A DNA stretch of 5,719 nucleotides from Streptosporangiaceae bacterium (GCA_030040415.1 JASHTT010000240.1:1-5719), one strand, 5' to 3'; positions 1 through 5,490 are shown, counted from the stretch's first letter. The notes: generated by a model from the sequence alone, not told the origin. Numbers and translations are program-made.

Positions 1-6
1 TCCAGC

Positions 7-11
7 AGGAG
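7..11 (+). promoter_or_regulatory. Ribosome binding site of eno
   Basis: AGGAG lies 6 nt upstream of the GTG at 18. This match to the 16S rRNA tail supports GTG as the true start of enolase, whose N-terminus (MAAIDGIFARQILDSRG) aligns with the family from its first residues. The promoter is outside the window. Confidence 0.8.
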
Positions 12-17
12 CGCGCA

Positions 18-1328
18 GTGGCCGCTATCGACGGCATATTCGCCAGGCAAATCCTCGACTCTCGCGGGAACCCCACGGTCGAGGTCGAGGTGGTGCTCGA
101 TGACGGCAGCCTCGGCCGAGCCGCCGTGCCAAGCGGCGCGTCGACCGGCGTGTTCGAGGCCGTCGAGCTTCGCGACGGCGGTGAGGCGTACGGCGGCAAG
201 GGTGTCACCAAGGCCGTACAAGCCGTGAACGATGAGATCCAGCTGGAACTCATCGGCTACGACGCGGACGACCAGCGGCTCATAGACCAGGCGATGATCG
301 ACCTGGACCGGACCCCCGACAAGTCAAGGCTCGGCGCGAACTCGATCGTCGGCGTGAGCCTGGCCGTGGCGAGGGCAGCCGCCGAGTCGTCCGGGCTGCC
401 GCTGTTCCGCTACCTCGGCGGGCCGAACGCGCACCTGCTGCCGGTGCCGTGCATGAACATTCTCAACGGCGGGGCACACGCGGACAGCAACGTGGACATC
501 CAGGAGTTCATGGTCGCGCCCGTCGGCGCCAGCACGTTCGCCGAGGCTGTCGAGTGGGGTGCGGAGACTTATCACGCCCTCAAGGCAGTGCTCAAGCAGC
601 ATGGCCTGTCCACCGGCGTCGGCGACGAGGGCGGATTCGCGCCCAACCTCGAGCACAACCGCGCGGCATTCGACCTGATCCTGGAGGCCATCGGGAAGGC
701 TGGCCTCACCCCCGCCCGCGACGTGGCGCTGGCCTTCGACGCGGCGGCCAGCAACTTCCTGTCCGGTGACAGCTACGCCTTCGAGGGCGGCAGCAAGAGC
801 TCAACGGAGATGACCGCTATCTACGCCGACTGGCTCGACGCCTACCCGATCATCTCCATCGAGGATCCGCTGGCCGAGGAGGACTGGGCCGGCTGGCGGG
901 AGCTGACAGCCGAACTAGGCGGTCGCGTCCAGATCGTCGGTGACGACATCTTCGTGACCAACCCGGAGCGTATCCGGCGTGGCATCGATGAGCAGGTGGC
1001 CAACTCGCTGCTGGTCAAGGTGAATCAGATCGGCACGCTCACCGAGACGTTCAGCGCCACGGACCTCGCCCACCGCAACGGCTGGACGACGATGATGAGC
1101 CACCGGTCGGGCGAGACCGAGGACACCACGATCGCCGACCTGGTGGTTGCCTTGGGCTGCGGCCAGATCAAGACCGGGGCGCCGGCCCGGTCGGAGCGGG
1201 TCGCTAAGTACAACCAGCTGCTGCGCATCGAGGAGCAGCTGGCCGATGCTGCAGCCTACCCGGGCCGGGCGGCGTTCGCCCGGCCTTCGGCGGGTAGCGC
1301 GCCCGGGACAGCGGCCGGTAGCCGTTGA
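18..1328 (+). CDS. eno: Enolase (phosphopyruvate hydratase)
   Basis: Cytoplasmic glycolytic enzyme converting 2-phosphoglycerate to phosphoenolpyruvate. The 436-aa product is complete. Visible landmarks are the DSRGNPTVE start, the mobile loop SGAST (39-43), GGAHA with H154, E163, and E204 in GDEGG. The Mg2+ ligands appear as D241 (AFDAAAS), E282 (SIEDP) and the DD pair at 309-310 (VGDDIFVTN). The signature around K334 (LLVKVNQIGTLTET), H362-R363-S364 (SHRSGETED) and K385 (QIKTG) are also present, so the active site looks intact. GTG is the start, with AGGAG 6 nt upstream. The family is usually about 425-430 aa; the extra length is an Ala/Gly/Pro/Ser-rich tail after residue 421, probably disordered. 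The stop overlaps the start of the next gene as TTGA, suggesting coupled translation. Confidence 0.98.
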   Translation: MAAIDGIFARQILDSRGNPTVEVEVVLDDGSLGRAAVPSGASTGVFEAVELRDGGEAYGGKGVTKAVQAVNDEIQLELIGYDADDQRLIDQAMIDLDRTPDKSRLGANSIVGVSLAVARAAAESSGLPLFRYLGGPNAHLLPVPCMNILNGGAHADSNVDIQEFMVAPVGASTFAEAVEWGAETYHALKAVLKQHGLSTGVGDEGGFAPNLEHNRAAFDLILEAIGKAGLTPARDVALAFDAAASNFLSGDSYAFEGGSKSSTEMTAIYADWLDAYPIISIEDPLAEEDWAGWRELTAELGGRVQIVGDDIFVTNPERIRRGIDEQVANSLLVKVNQIGTLTETFSATDLAHRNGWTTMMSHRSGETEDTTIADLVVALGCGQIKTGAPARSERVAKYNQLLRIEEQLADAAAYPGRAAFARPSAGSAPGTAAGSR

Positions 1329-1747
1329 CGCGGGCGGGACCTGGCAGGAACGGCCCCGCGCGGCCCGACCCAGCGCACCGCGGCCGGCTGACCAGCAGGG
1401 CGGCGGTGCTCGCGATCGTGGTCTGCGCCGTGGTGCTGAGCCTTGCCTACCCGGTCCGCGAGTACATCGCCGAGCATCGCGAGATCGATGAGCTGGAGGC
1501 CACCAACGCGCAGGTCGCAGCGCAGGTCCGGCGGCTCGAAGCCGAGCATCGCGAGCTGGCTACGCCGAGCTACGTCGAGCAGCTCGCACGGGACGAACTG
1601 CACATGTGCTTCCCGACGCAGACCTGCTATGTAGTCGTCCTGCCGGCCCGGCACCACGCGGCCACCACCGCCGCGCCGGCCGGCTCACCCTGGTACGAGC
1701 TGCTCTGGAAGTCCGTCAAGGAGGCGGACAAGGCGCAGCCGCGGTGA
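1325..1747 (+). CDS. ftsB: FtsB/DivIC-type septum formation initiator protein
   Basis: Predicted bitopic divisome protein; the family bridges FtsL and FtsQ/DivIB during septal wall synthesis. The 140-aa product has a short basic cytoplasmic N-terminus (1-25), one hydrophobic helix (about 26-43, AAVLAIVVCAVVLSLAYPV) and a heptad-like coiled coil (about 45-80, rich in E/R with L/V/I spacing). It then has the family's conserved block YVEQLARDELHMCFPTQTCYVVV (82-104, shown here only as a guide to position). Actinobacterial homologues normally carry a PGE-type turn in that block; here the turn is PTQT, flanked by C95 and C101. The start is TTG, overlapping the eno stop by 4 nt, with no good ribosome binding site, so it probably depends on coupling with eno. 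Position right after eno matches other actinobacteria, where the gene is also called divIC. Confidence 0.88.
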   Translation: MTRAGPGRNGPARPDPAHRGRLTSRAAVLAIVVCAVVLSLAYPVREYIAEHREIDELEATNAQVAAQVRRLEAEHRELATPSYVEQLARDELHMCFPTQTCYVVVLPARHHAATTAAPAGSPWYELLWKSVKEADKAQPR

Positions 1748-2286
1748 GCGAGCCAGCCGCTCCCGCCCCCACCGCTGCGGACCTGGCCGTGATCGCGCGC
1801 CAGCTAGGCAGGCCGCCGCGCGGTGTGCTGGCAGTCGCCCATCGTTGCCCTTGCGGGCTCCCCGACGTGATCCAGACATCTCCAAGGCTGCCCGATGGCT
1901 CGCCGTTCCCCACCCTGTACTACCTGACGTGCCCGCGCGCCAACGCGGCGGTCAGCAGGCTGGAAGCGGACGGGCTGATGCGGGACATGACGCAGCGACT
2001 GGCCGCCGACACCGACCTGCAAGCACGCTATCTGGCGGCGCACCGGGACTACCTCGTACGGCGAACGGTAGCGGCGAGGCTGGCCGGCGTCGATCCGCTG
2101 CCCGACGGGTCGCCGAGTGCCGGCGGCATGCCCGCTCGGGTCAAGTGCCTGCACGCGCTTGTCGCCCAGGAGCTTGCCGTACCGGGCTCGAACCCGTTCG
2201 GCGCCGAGGCCGCGCGTGCTGCCGGGCAATGGTGGCAGGCTGGACCGTGCGTCGGCACACCCGGAGAAGCTGGAGAGGCAACATGA
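1744..2286 (+). CDS. DUF501 family protein
   Basis: A 180-aa protein of unknown function, recognised as DUF501 from its conserved blocks: HRCPCGLP (33-40), DGSPFPTLYYLTCPRA (51-66), SRLEADGLMR (71-80), RVKCLHALVAQELA (132-145) and NPFG (150-153). C35, C37, C63 and C135, with H33 and H136, could bind a metal, but that is inference. No signal peptide or membrane segment is seen, so it is probably cytoplasmic. The GTG start overlaps the ftsB-like stop (GTGA). An AAGGAGG lies 20 nt upstream, too far to be ideal; AAGG at 1730-1733 is closer. An open frame continues upstream to 1606, but that part overlaps the ftsB-like gene in another frame and has no family similarity, so the start at 1744 is preferred. 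Its constant place between ftsB and ppx in actinobacteria suggests a housekeeping role. Confidence 0.9.
   Translation: MSEPAAPAPTAADLAVIARQLGRPPRGVLAVAHRCPCGLPDVIQTSPRLPDGSPFPTLYYLTCPRANAAVSRLEADGLMRDMTQRLAADTDLQARYLAAHRDYLVRRTVAARLAGVDPLPDGSPSAGGMPARVKCLHALVAQELAVPGSNPFGAEAARAAGQWWQAGPCVGTPGEAGEAT
2272..2278 (+). promoter_or_regulatory. Ribosome binding site of ppx
   Basis: GGAGAGG ends 4 nt before the ATG at 2283 (7 nt from its GGAG core). It fixes the ppx start inside a much longer open frame that begins at 1845. The site lies within the end of the DUF501 gene. Confidence 0.8.
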
Positions 2287-3317
2287 CCAAGCGCGTCGCG
2301 GCGATCGACTGCGGGACGAACTCGCTGCGGCTGCTGGTGGCCGACGTGGATCCGGCCAGGCACAAGCTGACAGATGTGCGGCGGCGGATGGAGATCGTGC
2401 GGCTCGGTCAGGGCGTGGATGCCACCGGCATGCTGGCTCCTGAGGCGCTCCAGCGCACGTTCAAGGTGCTGCGGGAGTACGCGGCCGACATCTCCGCATC
2501 GCACGCGGCAGCGGTCCGGATGGTCGCGACCAGCGCCACCAGGGACGCGGGCAACGCGGCCGAGTTCGCCAGCGGTGTCCAGGACATCCTGGGCGTGTCG
2601 CCCGAGGTGATAACTGGTGGCGAGGAAGCGCGGCTGTCGTTCGCGGGTGCCACGGCCGAACTGGCCGGCGCTGGCGCGGTCGGCCAGCACGTAGTGCCGC
2701 CGTACCTGGTCGTGGACATCGGCGGCGGCTCGACCGAGTTCGTGCTGGGCGGTGCCGGATCAGCGGCCGGTGACGGAACCGCCCCCCGCTCCGGGGGTGC
2801 CGGATCAGCGGTCGGCGCCGACGACGATCGGCTCGCCGCGATCTCGGTCGACATCGGCTGCGTCCGGCTCACCGAGCGGCATCTGCACTCCGACCCGCCG
2901 TCGGCCGCTGAGGTCGCCGCAGCAACTGCCGATATCGATGCGACGCTCGACAGGGTTGCGGCCGCGGTGCCCGTCGGGTCCGCGCGCACCCTGGTCGGGC
3001 TGGCCGGATCGGTCACCACGATCACCGCGATAGCGCTCGGACTCGGCGCCTACGACCCAGCGCGAACGCACCACGCTCGGATCTCGGCCAGTGCCGTGCA
3101 CGACGTGACGACCATGCTTCTCGGGCAGAGCCACGAGCAGCGGGCTGGCATCCCGGCATTGCATCCCGGGCGGGTCGATGTCATAGGAGCCGGTGCCCTG
3201 GTGCTCGACCGCGTCATGAGGCGCTTCGGCTTTGCCGAGCTAGTGACCAGCGAACACGACATCCTCGACGGCATCGCCTGGTCGATTGCTAGCGGTCAGC
3301 AGGCCCGCGGTGGCTGA
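2283..3317 (+). CDS. ppx: Ppx/GppA family phosphatase (probable exopolyphosphatase)
   Basis: Member of the ASKHA fold family that removes terminal phosphate from polyphosphate or from pppGpp. The 344-aa protein matches the two-domain short form common in actinobacteria. It shows the first phosphate loop DCGTNSLRLLV (9-19), ATSATRDA (82-89), the catalytic glutamate region GGEEARLSF (112-120), the second phosphate loop DIGGGSTEF (145-153), GLAGSVTTITAI (239-250), HPGRVDVIGAGALVL (294-308) and SEHDILDGI (323-331). Choosing between exopolyphosphatase and guanosine pentaphosphatase is not possible from sequence alone. Residues about 156-182, directly after the second phosphate loop, are a Gly/Ala/Ser-rich insertion containing an imperfect 15-residue repeat, probably a surface loop. 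The ATG overlaps the DUF501 stop (ATGA) and has a good binding site upstream. Confidence 0.93.
   Translation: MTKRVAAIDCGTNSLRLLVADVDPARHKLTDVRRRMEIVRLGQGVDATGMLAPEALQRTFKVLREYAADISASHAAAVRMVATSATRDAGNAAEFASGVQDILGVSPEVITGGEEARLSFAGATAELAGAGAVGQHVVPPYLVVDIGGGSTEFVLGGAGSAAGDGTAPRSGGAGSAVGADDDRLAAISVDIGCVRLTERHLHSDPPSAAEVAAATADIDATLDRVAAAVPVGSARTLVGLAGSVTTITAIALGLGAYDPARTHHARISASAVHDVTTMLLGQSHEQRAGIPALHPGRVDVIGAGALVLDRVMRRFGFAELVTSEHDILDGIAWSIASGQQARGG
2751..2811 (+). repeat. Direct repeat inside ppx (16 nt, period 45 nt)
   Basis: The 16-mer GGTGCCGGATCAGCGG occurs at 2751-2766 and again, identically, at 2796-2811. The period of 45 nt keeps the reading frame and gives GGAGSAAG (156-163) and GGAGSAVG (171-178) in the protein. 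Bases just after each copy are still partly alike, as expected of a decayed tandem duplication. CCCCC (within 2782-2787) can pair with GGGGG (2793-2797), so hairpin-assisted slippage is a possible origin. I saw no other copy in the window. Confidence 0.85.
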
Positions 3318-4131
3318 CGAGCCGAGTCCCGGGCCTACGGTCCCGCCCGGCAGCGGCTGGCCGGAAGACCCAGCCACGGCAGCGACGCCGGTATCCGGCA
3401 GTCCGGCCGAGGTCCGCGCGCTAGCCGCGAGCGCCGGGTCTCTGGCTGAGGTCGCGGCCAGGGAGTCGGTCTGCCGCGCTTGCGCCCGGCTCGTGCAGTG
3501 GCGGGAGCAGGTCGCGTCGGTCAAACGGCGATCGTTCACGACCGAGGTCTACTGGGGCCGGCCGGTGCCGAGCTGGGGTGATGCCCGGCCGCGGATCCTC
3601 GTGCTGGGCCTGGCCCCAGCCGCGCACGGCGGGAACCGGACCGGGCGGATCTTCACCGGAGACCGGAGCGGCGACGTGCTGTTCGCCTCTCTGTGGAGGT
3701 CTGGGCTTGCCGTTCAGCCCACGTCGGTCGCCGCCGGGGACGGGCAGCAGCTGGTCGCTACCCGGATGACGGCGGCAGTGCACTGCGCGCCGCCTGCTAA
3801 CAAGCCGACGCCGGACGAGCGGGACACGTGCGCCGGTTGGCTGGCGGCCGAACTGCGCCTGATGCGCGACAGTCTGCTGGTTGTCGTGTGCCTCGGTCAC
3901 TTCGCCTGGCAGGCGCTCTGGCCGCAACTGGCGGCGATGGGCATCGCCGTGCCCCGGCCGAGGCCCGCATTCGGGCACGGCGCCGAGGCCGTGGTGGCCG
4001 GCCCAGACGGCGGCAAGTTGTCCGTGCTCGGCTGTTACCACCCCAGCCAGCAGAACACCTTCACCGGCCGGGTCACCGACACCATGCTGGACGAGGTGTT
4101 TGCCACGGCCCGCCAGCGCGCAGGCTTGTAG
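3310..4131 (+). CDS. udgB: Type 5 uracil-DNA glycosylase (UdgB family)
   Basis: DNA repair glycosylase that removes uracil, and in this family often other deaminated bases such as hypoxanthine, from DNA. The 273-aa product has four cysteines placed as the iron-sulfur ligands: C55 and C58 (CRACARLVQWR), then C159 and C174 (CAPPANKPTPDERDTC). Family blocks are YWGRPVPSWGD (81-91), motif A GLAPAAHGGNRTGR (100-113), FTGDRSGD (115-122), FGHGAE (221-226) and the HPSQQNTFTGR motif (244-254). Motif A lacks the Asn/Asp base of other UDG classes, as is typical for type 5. The GTG start overlaps the ppx stop by 8 nt and has AGCAGG 6 nt upstream; a TTG at 3286 is a less likely start. The first 45 or so residues are Pro/Ala/Gly-rich and probably disordered. 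Last gene of the run. Confidence 0.93.
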   Translation: MADEPSPGPTVPPGSGWPEDPATAATPVSGSPAEVRALAASAGSLAEVAARESVCRACARLVQWREQVASVKRRSFTTEVYWGRPVPSWGDARPRILVLGLAPAAHGGNRTGRIFTGDRSGDVLFASLWRSGLAVQPTSVAAGDGQQLVATRMTAAVHCAPPANKPTPDERDTCAGWLAAELRLMRDSLLVVVCLGHFAWQALWPQLAAMGIAVPRPRPAFGHGAEAVVAGPDGGKLSVLGCYHPSQQNTFTGRVTDTMLDEVFATARQRAGL

Positions 4132-4322
4132 TCCAATCACGCCAGTTGCATTACCGAGGGTAATAAGAATGGCGCATTGGTTACTCCAAGTATTCAGGCT
4201 GACGACTCGGCGCTTTGGCTGCGCTAGTTCGCAGTTATTAGATATCCGGCATTGCGCCAGAAGCCGGCTTCACTAAATCGCTTTACTGGAGCATTGAGAC
4301 GGGTGCGATGTATCATCGCAAT
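4132..4322. other. Intergenic region between udgB and the tRNA
   Basis: No protein gene is supported here. The stretch is clearly richer in A/T than the genes on either side. It begins with the hairpin at 4133-4180 and also holds a weaker inverted repeat (CTGCG 4219-4223 with CGCAG 4230-4234). The tRNA promoter should lie near the right end, where TTGAGA (4294-4299) and TATCAT (4311-4316) occur, but they are only 11 nt apart and do not form a standard promoter. Confidence 0.6.
4133..4180 (+). terminator. Long imperfect hairpin after udgB, possible terminator
   Basis: Starting 2 nt after the udgB stop, three nested complementary segments line up: CCAAT (4133-4137) with ATTGG (4176-4180), CGCCA (4140-4144) with TGGCG (4170-4174), and ATTACC (4150-4155) with GGTAAT (4159-4164), closed by a GAG loop. 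That is 16 pairs with two internal loops, one of them a symmetrical 5 x 5. There is no T-run afterwards, only TTACT. Hairpins lacking a U-tract are proposed terminators in actinobacteria, so the end of the five-gene transcript is a reasonable reading; an RNA-processing or regulator-binding site is the alternative. Confidence 0.5.
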
Positions 4323-4396
4323 GCCCCCGTAGCCCAAAGGGAGAGGCCGGCCCCCTAAAAGGGTCCCCAGTGTCGGTTCGATTCCGACCGGGGGTA
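4323..4396 (+). tRNA. Atypical leucine-like tRNA, predicted anticodon UAA
   Basis: A full cloverleaf can be drawn. Acceptor GCCCCCG (4323-4329) pairs with CGGGGGT (4389-4395), ending in G1-U72, with A73 at 4396. The D arm is GCC (4332-4334)/GGC (4345-4347) with the GGGAGA-type loop seen in leucine tRNAs. The anticodon stem is GGCCC (4349-4353)/GGGTC (4361-4365) around the loop CCTAAAA, giving anticodon TAA at 4356-4358. The T arm is GTCGG TTCGATT CCGAC (4372-4388). CCA is not encoded. Odd points: position 33 is C where U is nearly universal, and the variable region is only 6 nt (4366-4371), whereas ordinary leucine tRNAs have a long arm. It may be a specialised UUA reader, a degenerate leucine tRNA or a non-translational tRNA-like RNA. 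That it is a tRNA-type structure is secure; its identity is not. Confidence 0.8.
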
Positions 4397-4697
4397 CCGT
4401 CTGGCCTGCTAGAGCGCTTGCGCGCCGGTCGGCCCAGGATCCGCGCGGGTCGCCGCCAATCTGACTGCGGGTACAGTCAGACGTGCGTTCTGATAGCTGA
4501 CGCCGATTGTTAACTGTGCGGCTGATGACCCCGGATTGAGCAACGCTCTTGCCGATGCGGATGAGCTTTTGACCTTTTTGGAGCCATATTCTGGACATTA
4601 TTCGGGCATACTGAAATGGCCCTGCGTCCAATCGGATCCGCAACGGGCTGGCCTAACGCCAATACGGCAGAATCCCGTGTGGTCGCGTTCCCTCCCA
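4397..4697. other. Intergenic region between the tRNA and the PPOX gene
   Basis: About 300 nt between a + strand tRNA and a - strand gene, so both transcripts converge here. I see no supported protein gene. It contains a loose inverted repeat just after the tRNA (CTGGCC 4401-4406 with GGCCCAG 4431-4437), the perfect hairpin at 4460-4481, and an A/T-richer tract (about 4482-4620) with short T-runs near 4566-4580. It could be a remnant of an element once integrated at the tRNA, but no attachment-site repeat of the tRNA 3' end is present in the window. Confidence 0.55.
4460..4481 (+). terminator. Perfect 8-bp hairpin downstream of the tRNA
   Basis: TCTGACTG (4460-4467) and CAGTCAGA (4474-4481) are exact reverse complements around the 6-nt loop CGGGTA. 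It lies about 60 nt after the tRNA 3' end and between convergent genes, so a terminator (possibly bidirectional) is the simplest reading. There is no T-run on the + strand after it (CGTGCGTTCTG), so a protein-binding site is an alternative. Confidence 0.45.
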
Positions 4698-5108
4698 TCA
4701 GCCGCTCACGTCTGGTCCGACACGGTCGAGCGTGATGCGCACGACCAGCCTTCTCTCCCGCCGCATGGCTTCCCGATACTCATCCCAATCGGGGTGCTCA
4801 CCGGAAATCCTGCGGTAGTAGTCCTCCAGGATCGGCAATGCTTCGGGCAGGTGGATGAGTTCGGCCAAGCCCTCTGCCTGCACCCACTCGCCGAAAAAGT
4901 GCTCATTCAGCCCGCACAGTGATGCTCTCGGGTCTCGCGCCAGGTTCTTCGCCTTGATCGCCGTCTCCCTCGTGCTGATCAGCACGCGTCCGTCGTCGTC
5001 CACGGCAACCACGATGGGAGAGAGTTGCGGGCGACCGTCAGCGCGCGTGGTCGCCAAGACGGCGCGAGGGTTACGGGACAGGAAGCTAGTGGCGCGGGCT
5101 AGGTCCAC
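4698..5108 (-). CDS. PPOX-class F420/flavin-dependent enzyme
   Basis: A 136-aa split-barrel protein of the pyridoxamine-phosphate-oxidase-like group, close in pattern to the mycobacterial F420-binding Rv1155 type. It probably reduces an unknown substrate with F420H2 or a flavin in the cytoplasm. Matching blocks are AVLATTRADGRPQLSP (16-31), RVLISTRETAIKAKNLARDP (41-60), FFGEWVQAEGLAEL (71-84) and YYRRISGEHPDWDEYREAM (97-115). The frame is open further upstream to 5255, but the family begins near DLARATSFL, and GTG at 5108 has GAGGG 4 nt upstream. The frame upstream of it overlaps the next gene and shows no similarity. It is the second gene of a two-gene unit: the preceding stop lies 7 nt away and overlaps its ribosome binding site. 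Cofactor choice (F420 or FMN) cannot be decided here. Confidence 0.88.
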   Translation of the reverse strand: MDLARATSFLSRNPRAVLATTRADGRPQLSPIVVAVDDDGRVLISTRETAIKAKNLARDPRASLCGLNEHFFGEWVQAEGLAELIHLPEALPILEDYYRRISGEHPDWDEYREAMRRERRLVVRITLDRVGPDVSG

Positions 5109-5115
5109 CGAACCC

Positions 5116-5349
5116 TCAGGCGCGGTTGAGTCTGCTGCGGCGCTGCAGCTCGTACTCGTGCACGATCGCGCTGGCGTAGCCGTGCGACAGGCCGTGCTCG
5201 TCCGACAGCCAGTGCGCACGCTCATCGCAGCGCAAGAACGCCGGGCCGGACTCAAGCCGGCTGAACCACTCTCGGAGTTGGAGTCCCGTCACCGACGGAA
5301 TCCGGGCTATAAGGTTCTTATGCATCTCCGGGGAGTGGGTCAGGGACAA
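5116..5349 (-). CDS. Small DUF4287-like protein
   Basis: A 77-aa protein of unknown function. HKNLIARIPSVTGLQLREW (10-28), DERAHWLSDEHGLSHGYASA (42-61) and AIVHEYE (61-67) resemble DUF4287 domains, which typically carry a VTG...EW...WL..EHGL.HG.A.AIVHE pattern. No membrane segment or signal peptide is seen. I choose TTG at 5349 because a perfect AGGAGG sits 6 nt before it. The first ATG (5325), giving 69 aa, has GGAG directly against it, which is too close. The frame is open up to 5433, but that part shows no similarity. Its TGA overlaps the ribosome binding site of the PPOX gene, so the two are probably translated together. The role is unknown; a partner or regulator of the enzyme is only a guess. 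Confidence 0.8.
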   Translation of the reverse strand: MSLTHSPEMHKNLIARIPSVTGLQLREWFSRLESGPAFLRCDERAHWLSDEHGLSHGYASAIVHEYELQRRSRLNRA

Positions 5350-5355
5350 GAGGCA

Positions 5356-5361
5356 CCTCCT
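5356..5361 (-). promoter_or_regulatory. Consensus ribosome binding site deciding a TTG start
   Basis: On the - strand AGGAGG reads from 5361 to 5356, followed by 6 nt (TGCCTC) and TTG at 5349. Position and perfect match outweigh the usual preference for ATG, and set the start of the DUF4287-like protein. Confidence 0.75.
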
Positions 5362-5386
5362 GGGTGAGGGTAAGTCCTTGCAGACG

Positions 5387-5415
5387 AGACTGCACCACCG
5401 TCGTGGGTATGACAA
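5387..5415 (-). promoter_or_regulatory. Possible promoter of the DUF4287-PPOX unit
   Basis: On the - strand TTGTCA (5415-5410) matches the -35 consensus at 5 of 6 positions. It is followed after 17 nt by CAGTCT (5392-5387), a poor -10 element. Transcription would begin near 5380, leaving a leader of about 30 nt before the TTG start. The poor -10 makes this tentative. Confidence 0.25.
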
Positions 5416-5490
5416 CCCCTGATTGGCGCGCATTCTTAATGCCGCGTTTGCTCGGCCGTCGCGTTCCGGGCAAAGCGCGCCATCTGCCTG

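Noticed and set aside
2408..3025. A 205-codon open frame on the - strand opposite ppx
   Set aside because: Long antisense frames are expected in GC-rich genes; the + strand has complete Ppx motifs and this frame has only low-complexity Ala/Ser/Thr sequence.
3421..4140. A 239-codon open frame on the - strand opposite udgB
   Set aside because: It mirrors the UdgB gene with no domain or ribosome binding site of its own.
4294..4316. TTGAGA and TATCAT as a promoter for the tRNA
   Set aside because: The two elements are only 11 nt apart, too close for a standard sigma-70-type promoter, and the second ends 6 nt before the tRNA, leaving no leader.
4401..4437. Inverted repeat CTGGCC / GGCCCAG after the tRNA
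   Set aside because: It needs a bulged base, has a 24-nt loop and no T-run, so I do not call it a terminator.
4224..4643. A 139-codon open frame on the - strand across the tRNA
   Set aside because: Its VGIEPT...PLGYGG-like stretch is simply the antisense of the tRNA, a frequent false gene call, and the rest shows no known domain.
4536..4922. A 128-codon open frame on the + strand in the intergenic gap, running into the PPOX gene
   Set aside because: Its second half is the antisense of the PPOX gene, it has no clear ribosome binding site, and its first half resembles no family I recognise.
5379..5394. TGCAG / CTGCA inverted repeat in the leader region of the DUF4287-like gene
   Set aside because: Only 5 pairs with a 6-nt loop; this is common by chance in GC-rich DNA and overlaps the uncertain -10 element.
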